Shown here piece by piece: positions 9,213-18,846 of a DNA stretch of 64,000 nucleotides. How positions within the stretch are numbered: position 1 is the first letter of the stretch; each line of letters begins with the position of its first letter. The stretch is from Gammaproteobacteria bacterium. Lineage in GTDB: Bacteria; Pseudomonadota; Gammaproteobacteria; Legionellales; Legionellaceae. The stretch covers positions 33,149 to 97,148 of the forward strand of contig JANSXK010000009.1 in the NCBI GenBank assembly GCA_024742995.1, given 5' to 3'. Below the pieces are notes generated by a model. The model had not been told where the DNA came from and did not search any database. It saw only the letters and a list, made by a program, of their open reading frames with translations. The position numbers and the translations under genes were made by a program.

Positions 9213-10739
9213 ATGGCAGTATCAGCAACAGTTGTAAGCGATTTTCGAGCATTACAGGTTTATTATCAGCGTTTGAATTGGATTTATCGTTGGTTTTTGC
9301 CTAAGACGATTAGAATGCAATTGGATGATTTAGAACATCTCTATATTCACTCTGACACGCTTGCAGGAGAAAGGTTGCACCTTGTCTGTGCGTCTGTCTT
9401 GCAAGGCGGATGGTATACTCAGCTCATGGTGTATTTGTTTTCTGGCTTATATCAGTTTGCAAACACAGATTTCATGAAGTATGCCAAACGTTTGAACAAA
9501 ATTAATGGTCTGACACAGCAGAATGTCCAAGTTTTAGCTGAGGTCGAAGACATTAAGGCGACTTATGATGCTTTGGTATTATTGCAGGGAACAGGAAAGA
9601 CGCCTTTGCCTGAGTTTATCAGCGAGGTAGTGGCAGCTATCAGTCAAATCAGTGCAATTCAAGTTATATCAGATCGTAGGAAAAAGAAGGTATACAAGGA
9701 TCTAGCGGGTCATAAGCAACCTGCAAAGCTTACAGAAGCTATCCAGATGGTGCTTGCTGAAAAAATTTATGGTGTTTATGATCAATTATTGGCACACTGT
9801 AATCCAACGTTTTTGGTTGAAGCTTTGGCGAGTCTTAAGGCGAAAGGTTTGTTGTCTGCTGACCTGTTAGAGATGGTTAGCAGCCTTGATGACCCGCGGG
9901 ATTTCACAACATCAGTGATCGCACTTCATGAGAAAAATGAGCTTGATCTGATGCGTTTGGAGGTAATGCGGACTTCTGTGAATCCCAAAGCCTTGGCTGA
10001 TTTAATGTTAGCATTTGCTACAGCGCGCAAACTTGATGCAGAGACACTCGGTAAGCTTGAATCCCATCAGATCAATATCAATAAAATTATTGCTGCAAAA
10101 CTCTCTTTGGATGCTGATCAACGACTGGATCTACCGTATTGTGATACTTTGGCGTGTGGGTTGGAGAGACTACATGTTGCAGAGTTGTCAGAGGGTGATA
10201 TAGGTGCGTGTTACGGTATCTTTTTACAGAATATCGAATCATCGCAGCGCAATGTTTATGCTCAGATTCTGGTGTTGGTGTTTGGTACTCATGGATTAGG
10301 GTATAGTGAAAACTTTTACGAACAGAAAGAAGCTCCTGTCATGGAAGAAGTGGAGGCTATTCTCAAGTCATTGCAGGCTGTTCCAGATGCGGCAGCACTA
10401 TTGAAGGTATTAAAAGCTCAGAAGTCACTTACAAGGCAGGAATTTAATGGTTTTATTGCGAAACAAAAGCTAGATAGAAATCCTGATGTGTGGAAGGCTC
10501 CTCCTGTTTCGAAATCTATAGCGTATCAAAACCGCTCTTCGGAAAATCTGGAAGCTGCAGTGGTGGATACTACAGTATCGTTGGCAGATGCTGCTGGGGG
10601 AAAGAGTTCATCACGGTGGTTGTCGGAGGAAGTAATAGAGGCGTTACACAATGTTTCTAAATGGGTTTTGCCTGCGGAGAAGGAAACGAGCCTCCCCACG
10701 AATGTAGCAGGTTCTGACAATTTTTCATGCGAAGCCTAA
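9213..10739 (+). CDS. Orphan helical protein, 508 aa, unknown function
   Basis: Not recognised. The ATG follows CATGAGGGTAGT, a usable ribosome site. No signal peptide is evident; the start (MAVSATVVSDFRALQVYYQ) is amphipathic, and residues ~20-32 (LNWIYRWFLPKTI) are aromatic and basic. The rest is predicted by eye to be almost wholly helical with repeated LxxL patterns; the last ~80 residues are Ser/Ala-rich and probably disordered. It converges on glpD with a four-base overlap of the stops. A host-directed effector is possible from its isolation and lack of family motifs, but nothing proves it. Confidence 0.7.
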   Translation: MAVSATVVSDFRALQVYYQRLNWIYRWFLPKTIRMQLDDLEHLYIHSDTLAGERLHLVCASVLQGGWYTQLMVYLFSGLYQFANTDFMKYAKRLNKINGLTQQNVQVLAEVEDIKATYDALVLLQGTGKTPLPEFISEVVAAISQISAIQVISDRRKKKVYKDLAGHKQPAKLTEAIQMVLAEKIYGVYDQLLAHCNPTFLVEALASLKAKGLLSADLLEMVSSLDDPRDFTTSVIALHEKNELDLMRLEVMRTSVNPKALADLMLAFATARKLDAETLGKLESHQININKIIAAKLSLDADQRLDLPYCDTLACGLERLHVAELSEGDIGACYGIFLQNIESSQRNVYAQILVLVFGTHGLGYSENFYEQKEAPVMEEVEAILKSLQAVPDAAALLKVLKAQKSLTRQEFNGFIAKQKLDRNPDVWKAPPVSKSIAYQNRSSENLEAAVVDTTVSLADAAGGKSSSRWLSEEVIEALHNVSKWVLPAEKETSLPTNVAGSDNFSCEA

Positions 10740-12220
10740 GCGTTATCAAGATGGGGGTTTACCCCAAGATAAGTTTCCAACCGCTCCCGATCCGCAATAT
10801 TGATTGAAAGTCCCAGTTTCGTTCTGCGCCACAAGATATCTTCAGCGGTTTGAGCCCATTCTTCTTGTTTTAAATAAGCAATTTCTTTTTCATATAATAG
10901 CGGCCCAAATCTTAGGCCAAGATCTTGTTGATGTTTGCAATCTTGAAGTATTTTTTCTGAACGACTGCCGTACGTACTCAGATAATGGTTGAGAATGGGG
11001 GTATCTAACCAGGCATACTGTTGTTGGGCATAAGCAATATAGGCGTCTAATCCTTGCGACTGCCAGTCACCCCCCGGGAGTATCACCGTTTTAGTCGATG
11101 ATGGCGGCATATGAGGAAAGACTGCTTGTAATGTATCAATTGCTTCTGCGGCCAAACGCCGATAGGTTGTGAGCTTACCACTCAAAACTGAAACGAGTGG
11201 CGCTGGATCTGATGCATAGTCTAGAACATAATCGCGACTCAATTGTGTGATTGATTTACCGGGGGCTGCACATAAGGTGCGTATGCCTGACCAGGTGGCG
11301 ATGGGTTGTGGCAGGGATTGTTTGAAATAAGTACGGACGATGGTTTTAAAATAGTCTATTTCTTTTGCAGTAATACCACTTGCCTCAGTAGGATCGGATA
11401 CCGATATTTCCGTTGTGCCAATCAAAGAATAGCCATGATAAGGCAGGACAAAGACCACGCGTTTGTCCGATGCTTGTAAGAGATAGGCATGGTGACCATG
11501 ATATAAGGCTGGTACCACAATATGACTGCCTCTGACATAGACCAGAGATTGGGTAAACGATCGTTGAAAAGCTTGTGCGACAGGGTTGACCCACGGTCCC
11601 GCGGCATTGATGACAGCTTTGGCGGTGATCTGCAATGGATCGCCACTTTGGGGTTGTAGCGTCAAGACCCAATGCTTGCCTTTTGCGGTTGCGTTGATGA
11701 GTTTCGTACGTGTGTGCAGCGTGGCGCCTTGTGCTTTGGCTTGTAGGGCAAGACTGAGAGTTAAGCGTGCGTCATCGGTTTGGCAATCATAAAATAAAAA
11801 TCCGCTTTCAATATCATTGTGCAATGCTTGAAAATATTCGGGATAATGTGTTTGTCGTAGTCGACGGCTATGCGGCAATGGATTACTGCGACTCAAATGA
11901 TCATATAGTAGTAGCCCCATCCGCAAGAGCCAGGCGGGGCGTAGGGTGGTTTGATTGGGTAGCATGAACGCCAATGGATGGACCAAATGCGGGGCTATCT
12001 GCATCAATATGGCTTGCTCATCGAGCGCTTTTTTTACCATACACAGATTATATTGTTCTAGGTATCGCAAGCCCCCATGAATGAGCTTGCTACTTTTGGA
12101 TGATGTTTGTGATGCGAAATCGTCTTGTTCGCAGAGTAATACGGATAATCCTCTTGCTGTTGCATCGGCGGCACAGCCACAGCCATTGATACCGCCGCCG
12201 ATGACAACAACGTCATACAT
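10736..12220 (-). CDS. glpD: Aerobic glycerol-3-phosphate dehydrogenase
   Basis: FAD-dependent membrane-associated enzyme that oxidises glycerol-3-phosphate to dihydroxyacetone phosphate and reduces quinone. The N-terminal dinucleotide motif is [19 protein letters not shown], followed by [16 protein letters not shown] and later [13 protein letters not shown], all typical of GlpD. I choose the ATG at 12220, within the last bases of gltA and behind GGAG, giving 494 aa; an upstream in-frame start at 12262 would add 14 residues lacking family match. It is the second gene behind gltA. Confidence 0.95.
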   Translation of the reverse strand: MYDVVVIGGGINGCGCAADATARGLSVLLCEQDDFASQTSSKSSKLIHGGLRYLEQYNLCMVKKALDEQAILMQIAPHLVHPLAFMLPNQTTLRPAWLLRMGLLLYDHLSRSNPLPHSRRLRQTHYPEYFQALHNDIESGFLFYDCQTDDARLTLSLALQAKAQGATLHTRTKLINATAKGKHWVLTLQPQSGDPLQITAKAVINAAGPWVNPVAQAFQRSFTQSLVYVRGSHIVVPALYHGHHAYLLQASDKRVVFVLPYHGYSLIGTTEISVSDPTEASGITAKEIDYFKTIVRTYFKQSLPQPIATWSGIRTLCAAPGKSITQLSRDYVLDYASDPAPLVSVLSGKLTTYRRLAAEAIDTLQAVFPHMPPSSTKTVILPGGDWQSQGLDAYIAYAQQQYAWLDTPILNHYLSTYGSRSEKILQDCKHQQDLGLRFGPLLYEKEIAYLKQEEWAQTAEDILWRRTKLGLSINIADRERLETYLGVNPHLDNA

Positions 12221-13481
12221 CGCGTTGTTTTTCTCCGGTGTAGAATTGGCGAGGGCGGCCAATTTTGGAGGATCCTGCTTTCATTTCCAACCAATGCGAC
12301 ATCCAGCCTACGGTTCTTGCCAAGGCAAAAATCACAGTGAACATATTGGTGGGGATACCGATGGCACTTAACGTTAATCCAGAATAGAAATCAACATTGG
12401 GGTATAATTTTTTCTCAACGAAATACTCATCTTCTAAAGCAATACGCTCTAATTCCATTGCCAGTTTGAATAGAGGCTCGTCTTTTGCCCCGACCGCGTG
12501 TAAGACTTCATGGCAGGTTTTACGCATGACTGCCGCGCGCGGATCATAGCTTTTATAAACACGATGCCCAAAGCCCATCAAACGGAAGGAGTCATCTTTG
12601 TCTTTCGCACGTTTGATGTATTTATCAATGCGACTTATATCACCAATCTCTTTGAGCATATTCAAACAAGCTTCGTTGGCACCGCCATGCGCAGGGCCCC
12701 ATAATGCTCCGATACCGGCAGACACACATGCAAAAGGATTAGCGCCAGTTGATCCTGCCAATCGTACGGTAGAAGTCGATGCATTTTGCTCGTGATCGGC
12801 ATGTAAAATAAAGATGGTATCCATCGCTTTGACCAAGATGGGATCCGGTACCATATCTTCAGTGGGGACACCAAACATCATGTGGAGGAAGTTTTCGCTA
12901 TACGACATTTTATTTTGCGGATACATATAGGGCATACCAATGGAGTATTTATAACTCATAGCGGCCAAAGTTGGCATCTTGGCAATCAGACGAATAGCAG
13001 AAATGTAGCGATCTTTTTGGTTACTGAAATCCATGGATTCATGATAAAACGCTGATAGGGCGCCGACAATACCAACCATGATCGCCATAGGATGCGCATC
13101 ACGGCGAAAGCCATTTAAAAACTGGTACATTTGTTGATGGACCATAGTATGTTTGTTGACCAATTTTCGAAATGACGTTTGTTCGTCTTCTGTAGGTAAT
13201 TCACTATTGAGTAATAAATAACAAATATCTAAGAAACTTTTCTTTTCTGCCAATTGATCAATAGGATAGCCACGATAGAGCAGAATACCGTTTTCGCCAT
13301 CAATATAAGTAATTTTAGATTCACACGATGCCGTGGACATAAATCCTGGGTCAAATGTAAAAACATTATGTTCGCTCAGTTTGCCAATCTCGATGACATC
13401 CTTGCCCAATGTGGGTCGATGAATCGGCAAGTCAATGGGGTCTTGGTTTTCAATTGATAATGTTGCTGACTTCGGTTGCAT
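12213..13481 (-). CDS. gltA: Citrate synthase, type II
   Basis: Condenses acetyl-CoA and oxaloacetate in the TCA cycle. The 422-aa protein has the hexameric Gram-negative form: an N-terminal domain ([21 protein letters not shown]) and the catalytic large domain with [40 protein letters not shown] and NVDFYSG, supplying the catalytic His and Asp. AAGGA lies six bases ahead of the ATG. A strong promoter is placed at 13512-13540. glpD overlaps its end by eight bases. Confidence 0.97.
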   Translation of the reverse strand: MQPKSATLSIENQDPIDLPIHRPTLGKDVIEIGKLSEHNVFTFDPGFMSTASCESKITYIDGENGILLYRGYPIDQLAEKKSFLDICYLLLNSELPTEDEQTSFRKLVNKHTMVHQQMYQFLNGFRRDAHPMAIMVGIVGALSAFYHESMDFSNQKDRYISAIRLIAKMPTLAAMSYKYSIGMPYMYPQNKMSYSENFLHMMFGVPTEDMVPDPILVKAMDTIFILHADHEQNASTSTVRLAGSTGANPFACVSAGIGALWGPAHGGANEACLNMLKEIGDISRIDKYIKRAKDKDDSFRLMGFGHRVYKSYDPRAAVMRKTCHEVLHAVGAKDEPLFKLAMELERIALEDEYFVEKKLYPNVDFYSGLTLSAIGIPTNMFTVIFALARTVGWMSHWLEMKAGSSKIGRPRQFYTGEKQRDV

Positions 13482-13511
13482 GTATGATCCTTAAGTAATG
13501 CTGATGGGGTA

Positions 13512-13540
13512 ACTATATTAAAACGGTGGCTTGGAGTCAA
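13512..13540 (-). promoter_or_regulatory. Probable gltA promoter
   Basis: On the minus strand TTGACT (13540-13535), 17-base spacer, TATAGT (13517-13512), about 30 bases ahead of the gltA ATG. Confidence 0.7.
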
Positions 13541-13698
13541 TTTGCGTGAGGGGTGCGGTTGTAAAATGATTTGTTTTGTACGCAATTTTGTTCAAACAAT
13601 GCAGCAAAAGATATCATTACGAGCAATAGCGAGGCAATATAGTTTGCATATTAAAGCGCGCTCTGGATTATTTCACGTTATTTGCATAGAAGGCGGTA

Positions 13699-14391
13699 TC
13701 ACCATGGAGAGGGCGTTGTCATATTACGATCAGTCTGTGTATCCAGAGATTGGTGTGCCAATGCTGGATCAGCATCATTCGCAATGAGATAATCCCGAAT
13801 ATTGGGATCCTTGGCGAAATATAGCGGGGTTTCTCCATTTCGATTGGTGGTATTGATGGTATCAGGATCGCCGGCAATACAAGCTGCGACCATTGCTGCG
13901 TTTCCAAGAGCCACAGCCAGATGTAGCGGTGAATTGCCGTTAGCATCGCACAACGCTTTGGGATGCTGATCATGAGCAAACAATTGCTTAACGATTGCAA
14001 TTTGACCACTGGAGACGGCAACGTGAATGGGGTACGTGCCATTTGAATCTTTGGTGCTTGCAAGTTCAGGTGCTTGATTTAATATCTCATCGACCAATTC
14101 TGCCATCAAATCATTCAGCGCATTTTTATGTAAGATGGTTTTTCCAGCAGCGTTTTGATGGACGAACAATGTTGCGCTCGCTGTTTCCATAAATAATCTA
14201 AAGATAGCTTTTTTATTTTCCACTGTGTCAGTCTTTGGGTACGACAAGGCACTATGTAGCACAGAATCTCCTGCACCGTTTAACGCTGATGCCTTATTGA
14301 TATCTACCGTTCGGAGACATTGCTGTGCTCTTTCAAGATCACCATTTTTTGCAGCTTGGTGTAATTGTGTTTCTGCTGTGTCATAAGACAT
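13699..14391 (-). CDS. Ankyrin-repeat protein
   Basis: The 230-aa protein (start ATG 14391 behind AGAGGTG) is made of about five ankyrin-type repeats: GDSVLHSALS, GKTILHKNAL, GTYPIHVAVSSGQIAIVKQLF, GNSPLHLAVALGNAAMVAACI and GETPLYFAKDPNIRDYLI. There is no signal peptide, and the tail is polar (ending TPSPW). Its ribosome site lies in the last codons of the upstream kinase-like gene, so the two probably form one transcript. Ankyrin proteins bind other proteins and are frequent among type IV effectors of Legionella and Coxiella; secretion is inferred, not shown. Confidence 0.85.
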   Translation of the reverse strand: MSYDTAETQLHQAAKNGDLERAQQCLRTVDINKASALNGAGDSVLHSALSYPKTDTVENKKAIFRLFMETASATLFVHQNAAGKTILHKNALNDLMAELVDEILNQAPELASTKDSNGTYPIHVAVSSGQIAIVKQLFAHDQHPKALCDANGNSPLHLAVALGNAAMVAACIAGDPDTINTTNRNGETPLYFAKDPNIRDYLIANDADPALAHQSLDTQTDRNMTTPSPW

Positions 14392-14402
14392 GTTCACCTC
14401 TA

Positions 14403-17400
14403 TCAATTGAGTGTTGGTATATTGGGTGGATCGTAAGGTTTTGGCTTGTGAGTTTCAAATTGTTTTTTAAATTTCACAAATTTTTCAGTATCATTCCCCG
14501 TGTTTTCATGTTGCCCATTTTTTTGACGAAAGGATTGTACCATACGATTGAACAGTCCTAAATCAGAAGCCATGGTTGTTAAAACCGTTTTTTGAGCTTT
14601 GGTTTTGCCATCTGCAAGGTGACCACGTTCCATTAAGGGTACTCTGATCATGGCTGCTTCAATCCTTAGACCTTTTGCAACCTCATCTGGGTCGGCACTG
14701 GTTTTGTATGCGTTGATCATTTCCTTTACCGCCCGCAATTGAGCACGATTATTTCGCAGGTAGTATTTTATGGCGGCTAAGTCTTTGTGAATAGCGTTTA
14801 ACGCTTCCACATTATCTGCAGCGTTGATGGCTTCACGTTGTGCGTCCACAAATGCAGTGATGATCGTGTCATCACCATTGATTTTAAATGCGGCAATGCT
14901 TTTAAGCAATTGATGGTTTTGGATTTTGAGAGCGAGCAAGTCTGGATCATACACTGTGGCCAGTTCTGGGTAAGCGATAAAGGCAAGATTTTCAATAAGT
15001 GTTTGTAGGGTGATGCGATCTTCTGGATCTTCAAGGACTAACATGCCAATAAGGCGTTTTATTTCTTTACCTCGTTCTGTCTCAAAAATAGTATTGGTAA
15101 AGGGCAAATCACGAGCTCTATGAATATATGAATCTTTACTTTTGATATTTTCTAATTTCTGCATATCTCGCATTTGATCAAGACGCAGAAATCCATTAGC
15201 CTCACATGTTTCCATATATTGATACAAATTTTTACCCAGCATAAACGCATGTAATTTTTCTACGGAAATAGAAGCATCTTTGTTTGCATAATCATAGTAC
15301 TCAGGAGGATTCATTTGATACGAGCAAAGCACGCTATAAAATGTATTTTTGATGTGTGTACGTTGGACTTCTCTTTCTTCTTCGTCATCTGACCATAAAA
15401 AAGACTTAGTATCTGCAATCAACAGTTCACCAAAACTGTCGATGAGCCAATTGCTATTTTTCATATCTAAAAAAACGTGGCCATCTGCTTGTATTTTTTC
15501 CAAGATCAAAGCCATTTGAATGTAAATAAATAGGGCGTCGTCTAATTTTTTTTCTAGGTTGGGATGAGTTTTGGCATGGTATTCTAAATCTCCGCCTTGC
15601 TCAAATGTGGTAAATAATATTGTTCTGACCGTCGCGCTTTTAGTATTTGGATCAATACACATGGCTTGTCTTTCAGATTGAATTGGCGTAAACGTTTCGG
15701 CCATGCTATGTGTTCTCAAATGGTGTGCGCCTTCTTTGGGTACACTCATACGTTTTTCAACTTTTAAAACAGTAATGGCATCGGTTGTTTTATCCGTAAG
15801 TGTAAAGTTTTTTGAATTATTGCCTTTCATGATTTCAATATCATAATTATCTATCAGCGCCAAAAATACATTTCTACCTTTTTCATCTGCATCATAAACA
15901 TCGTAGAGTTTTTCACGTGTAAATCCTGGCGTGATTAAAATAAGTAGCATGCGGTCAATTTTTTCTGGAGGCATTAATGCCACAAATTCTTGAAAATTTA
16001 GAGTGGATTCATCAGGCAATAAGCCCAGCGCTTTTTTTTCTTGCTGGATGGCGCTAAATAAATTTTTATGAAAGGTTGAGTGATAATCAGGACATATACG
16101 CATGAGGTCGTCGGGATATTTACGATCTATGTCTAGCATTGCAGTTTCAAGCATGTAAATCGCTTGTTTTTTTTCATTGGGTGTTTGGGCTTGATGATAG
16201 ATTGCAATCAGATTATTGAGATGTGCAATATCAGGTGTAAGGGCTTGGTGGAATTTAAGGAGATATGCTCTGCTTTTTATTGAGTCGTGTAATTTTTTAT
16301 AAGCTTTCTCATGCTCAGGATAAGCACGCACGGCGCCATCAGGGTATTTCTGATCCAGAGTTCGCATGGTGGTTTCAATTTCAGCAATCAATTCCATTTT
16401 TTCATTTTGAGACAACGCTTTATTATAGTCGTCAATTTGCGCATAAATCTGTTCGAAGTCAGCAATGAGGGTTTGATGAAATGCCCAGATTTGTTCTTGG
16501 GTTTTGATAGCGTCAAGTAACTCTTTATATGTTTCTTGATGCGTCGTATTTTCAGGCACGATATTGTTTGAATAGCGGTGTGCCATTGCTATTGTGATGG
16601 ATTCTATTTTGCTAAATGCTTGTGTTCTTTCTTCAGGAGATTGAGCTTGGGTATAAGCGTCAATGAAACCATCAAGCTGTGCGAGTTCAGACATGAGATT
16701 AGGGAGATGGGATTGTCCTTCCGCGCCAAATTTTTCCGCATTGTATTTGATCGTTTTACCAAGCTGTTTTATATCAGGCATCAGGGCAGGGCGGAAAGGG
16801 CTAACATACGCTTGGTTTTCGATGGCGTCGCGTAATTTTTTATACGTTTTCTCATGTTCAGGGTATGCGCTCATAGTTTCGTCAGGATATTTATGAGCCA
16901 TAGCTTGCATGGTTGCTTCAATCTTAGCAATCAACACCATTTTTTCATCTGGAGATGATGCCTTACTATAGTTAGAAATTAGTGTATCAAGTTGTTGGAT
17001 GTCGGTAATGAGTGTTTGTTGAACGGTCCAAATCTGCGCTTGATTTTTGAGAGCATCAAGTAATTTTTCATATGGTTCTTGGTGAAACGTATCTTCTGGC
17101 ATGATGCTGTCTGAATGGCGTTGTGCCATGTCTTTTGTGGTTGCTTCAATTTTACCGAGTATGACTGTACTTTCTTCAGTAGATTGTGCTTGAGTATAAG
17201 CGTCAATGAAACCATCAAGTTGTGCGAGTTCAGACATCAGAGGTTGGATATGGGCTTGCTCTTCCACGCCAAGATCTTCCGCTTTACGTTTTATGGTGTT
17301 ACTAAAATGGACAATGTCAGGTATGAGGGCTCGGCGGAGTTTTCTGGTATAGCTTTGTTTGCCGTCATCCAGTTTTGGGAAATCAATTTTTATAGGATTG

Positions 17401-17417
17401 ATCTTGTCGATGGGCAT
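14403..17417 (-). CDS. Large protein with tandem helical repeats and a protein-kinase domain
   Basis: 1004 aa from the ATG at 17417 (a TTG at 17426 is also in frame). Residues ~20-465 hold two long repeats of 181 aa plus a partial third, all helical; the segment LMSELAQLDGFIDAYTQAQS recurs almost unchanged. Residues ~500-815 show the landmarks of a eukaryotic-type kinase: K552 in AITVLKVEK, the catalytic loop HVFLDMKNSNWLID (D651, K653, N656), D669 in IADTKS at the DFG place, NPPEYYDY at the APE place, FMLGKNLYQYM, and DPEDRITLQTLIENL near the domain end. The last ~190 residues are helical. The HRD His-Arg pair is replaced by Phe-Leu and the DFG Gly is absent, so activity is uncertain. Likely a host-directed effector; no export signal is visible. 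Confidence 0.82.
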   Translation of the reverse strand: MPIDKINPIKIDFPKLDDGKQSYTRKLRRALIPDIVHFSNTIKRKAEDLGVEEQAHIQPLMSELAQLDGFIDAYTQAQSTEESTVILGKIEATTKDMAQRHSDSIMPEDTFHQEPYEKLLDALKNQAQIWTVQQTLITDIQQLDTLISNYSKASSPDEKMVLIAKIEATMQAMAHKYPDETMSAYPEHEKTYKKLRDAIENQAYVSPFRPALMPDIKQLGKTIKYNAEKFGAEGQSHLPNLMSELAQLDGFIDAYTQAQSPEERTQAFSKIESITIAMAHRYSNNIVPENTTHQETYKELLDAIKTQEQIWAFHQTLIADFEQIYAQIDDYNKALSQNEKMELIAEIETTMRTLDQKYPDGAVRAYPEHEKAYKKLHDSIKSRAYLLKFHQALTPDIAHLNNLIAIYHQAQTPNEKKQAIYMLETAMLDIDRKYPDDLMRICPDYHSTFHKNLFSAIQQEKKALGLLPDESTLNFQEFVALMPPEKIDRMLLILITPGFTREKLYDVYDADEKGRNVFLALIDNYDIEIMKGNNSKNFTLTDKTTDAITVLKVEKRMSVPKEGAHHLRTHSMAETFTPIQSERQAMCIDPNTKSATVRTILFTTFEQGGDLEYHAKTHPNLEKKLDDALFIYIQMALILEKIQADGHVFLDMKNSNWLIDSFGELLIADTKSFLWSDDEEEREVQRTHIKNTFYSVLCSYQMNPPEYYDYANKDASISVEKLHAFMLGKNLYQYMETCEANGFLRLDQMRDMQKLENIKSKDSYIHRARDLPFTNTIFETERGKEIKRLIGMLVLEDPEDRITLQTLIENLAFIAYPELATVYDPDLLALKIQNHQLLKSIAAFKINGDDTIITAFVDAQREAINAADNVEALNAIHKDLAAIKYYLRNNRAQLRAVKEMINAYKTSADPDEVAKGLRIEAAMIRVPLMERGHLADGKTKAQKTVLTTMASDLGLFNRMVQSFRQKNGQHENTGNDTEKFVKFKKQFETHKPKPYDPPNIPTLN

Positions 17418-17496
17418 CGGAATCAAAAGTACACAGGCATACCTTATATATAGACTATATTAGTGAATAGTGCCCAATTTTTGAATTAAAAATCTA

Positions 17497-18846
17497 TTAT
17501 GGATACTGCTGATTTTCCGTAATCGCAATCATATTCTCTAACGCTTTCTTAGCATGTGCAATCACCCAATCTTGATCTTGCGTTTCGAGCCGCTGACGTA
17601 TTCCTGTGTGTTCAGATACTACATCGCCTGCGCGAACTTCATTATATGCCATCGGTTTACCCTGATATAACAAGTCTACTAAGCCAATTAAATGGGGGGG
17701 ATCATTGCGTGACATGGTCGCACAACCACAGCCCACACCTTGGTTGCTGGCATCTGTGGGGGCTTCTGCAAGATTGACAACAGTGATGCCAAGCTTCTGG
17801 CAATGTTGACGTAAATTGTCCACCATATGATTTTCCGTGGCGATGGCATAGCGACCAGTATTGGCGCGATCATGCACCACATAATCCCAAATAAACGCAG
17901 TGGATCCGGCGTGTTGTGCACTACGAATGACTTCGAGACGGCACTCGGGATGCGCGATGGTGGTGTATCCTTCTTCGTGCCAATAGTCACACATGCTGGC
18001 TTGAAAGTGCGTGTGTACCGCGCATTCACTGCCAAATAAAATCATCTCTGCACGGTCAAATTGATCGAGTACGGACTGCGCTTGTGCATCGAGCTGATAT
18101 TGTGCGCCTGCGGTGCCGCCAGGCCAGAATGCTAGGTTTTTGATCCCTAACCAATACGCTACATTTTGTCCCATATGTTGATCAGGAATGAATAGGATTT
18201 TCTTATTTTGGCCGCGTGCCCATTGAATGATCTTTTTAACATTGGAGCTGGTACATACAGCACCACCTTGAGCCCCTGTCATGGCTTTGACGCGGCCGGA
18301 GGTGTTCATATAGCACACGGGTAAGATTGCATCTTCGCCGTAGCGTTCATTCAGTGCTTGTATCGCCGGCTCGACCATAAAATCTTTGGCTAAGATTTCC
18401 ATGGTGCAGCCAGATTTTGGATTGGTGATATAAACTTGTTGGTTGTCATGCGCCAAAATGCGAATGGACTCTGCCATAAAATGCACCGCAGATTCGATGA
18501 TCACAGACTTTTCTGGGTGGTTGGCCGCCATCAATGCTAATTGATAAGAGTCGCCAATTTGTCCACCAAATTGTTCTACCAGACGCACGATATCACCGCC
18601 CATATAATAATGCGCTAACAGTAATAATTGATCGCCAAAGTGTGCTTTGGCTTTTTCCATATAAGGTGTCATCCACGCTAAAATGGTGGTTAATTTGCGA
18701 TCGGGCAACGCAAGATATTCTTCTGCATAAGGGATGAATTCTGGTTGATACCAATCCAAGGGATAATCCGCTTGGCAAATCGTCATATCTTGGGTGATAC
18801 GCATTTTGGAGCGTTGGGGATGATAATTGGTTTCTGATTTCAACAT
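17497..18846 (-). CDS. nadA: Quinolinate synthase A
   Basis: 4Fe-4S enzyme that condenses iminoaspartate with dihydroxyacetone phosphate to quinolinate. The 449-aa protein has LLLLAHYYMGGDIVRL, GDSYQLALMA, the cysteine segments PVCYMNTSGRVKA and FGSECAVHTHF, HPECRLEVIRSA and a late GCGCATMSRN. The length is greater than the ~350 aa of many NadA and fits the long form. The start overlaps the nadB stop by seven bases. An internal ATG at residue 15 is an alternative start. Confidence 0.95.
   Translation of the reverse strand: MLKSETNYHPQRSKMRITQDMTICQADYPLDWYQPEFIPYAEEYLALPDRKLTTILAWMTPYMEKAKAHFGDQLLLLAHYYMGGDIVRLVEQFGGQIGDSYQLALMAANHPEKSVIIESAVHFMAESIRILAHDNQQVYITNPKSGCTMEILAKDFMVEPAIQALNERYGEDAILPVCYMNTSGRVKAMTGAQGGAVCTSSNVKKIIQWARGQNKKILFIPDQHMGQNVAYWLGIKNLAFWPGGTAGAQYQLDAQAQSVLDQFDRAEMILFGSECAVHTHFQASMCDYWHEEGYTTIAHPECRLEVIRSAQHAGSTAFIWDYVVHDRANTGRYAIATENHMVDNLRQHCQKLGITVVNLAEAPTDASNQGVGCGCATMSRNDPPHLIGLVDLLYQGKPMAYNEVRAGDVVSEHTGIRQRLETQDQDWVIAHAKKALENMIAITENQQYP

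Noticed and set aside
13542..13787. Plus-strand 81-codon frame between gltA and the ankyrin gene
   Set aside because: It overlaps the gltA promoter and the 3' end of the ankyrin gene, with no ribosome site or family match.
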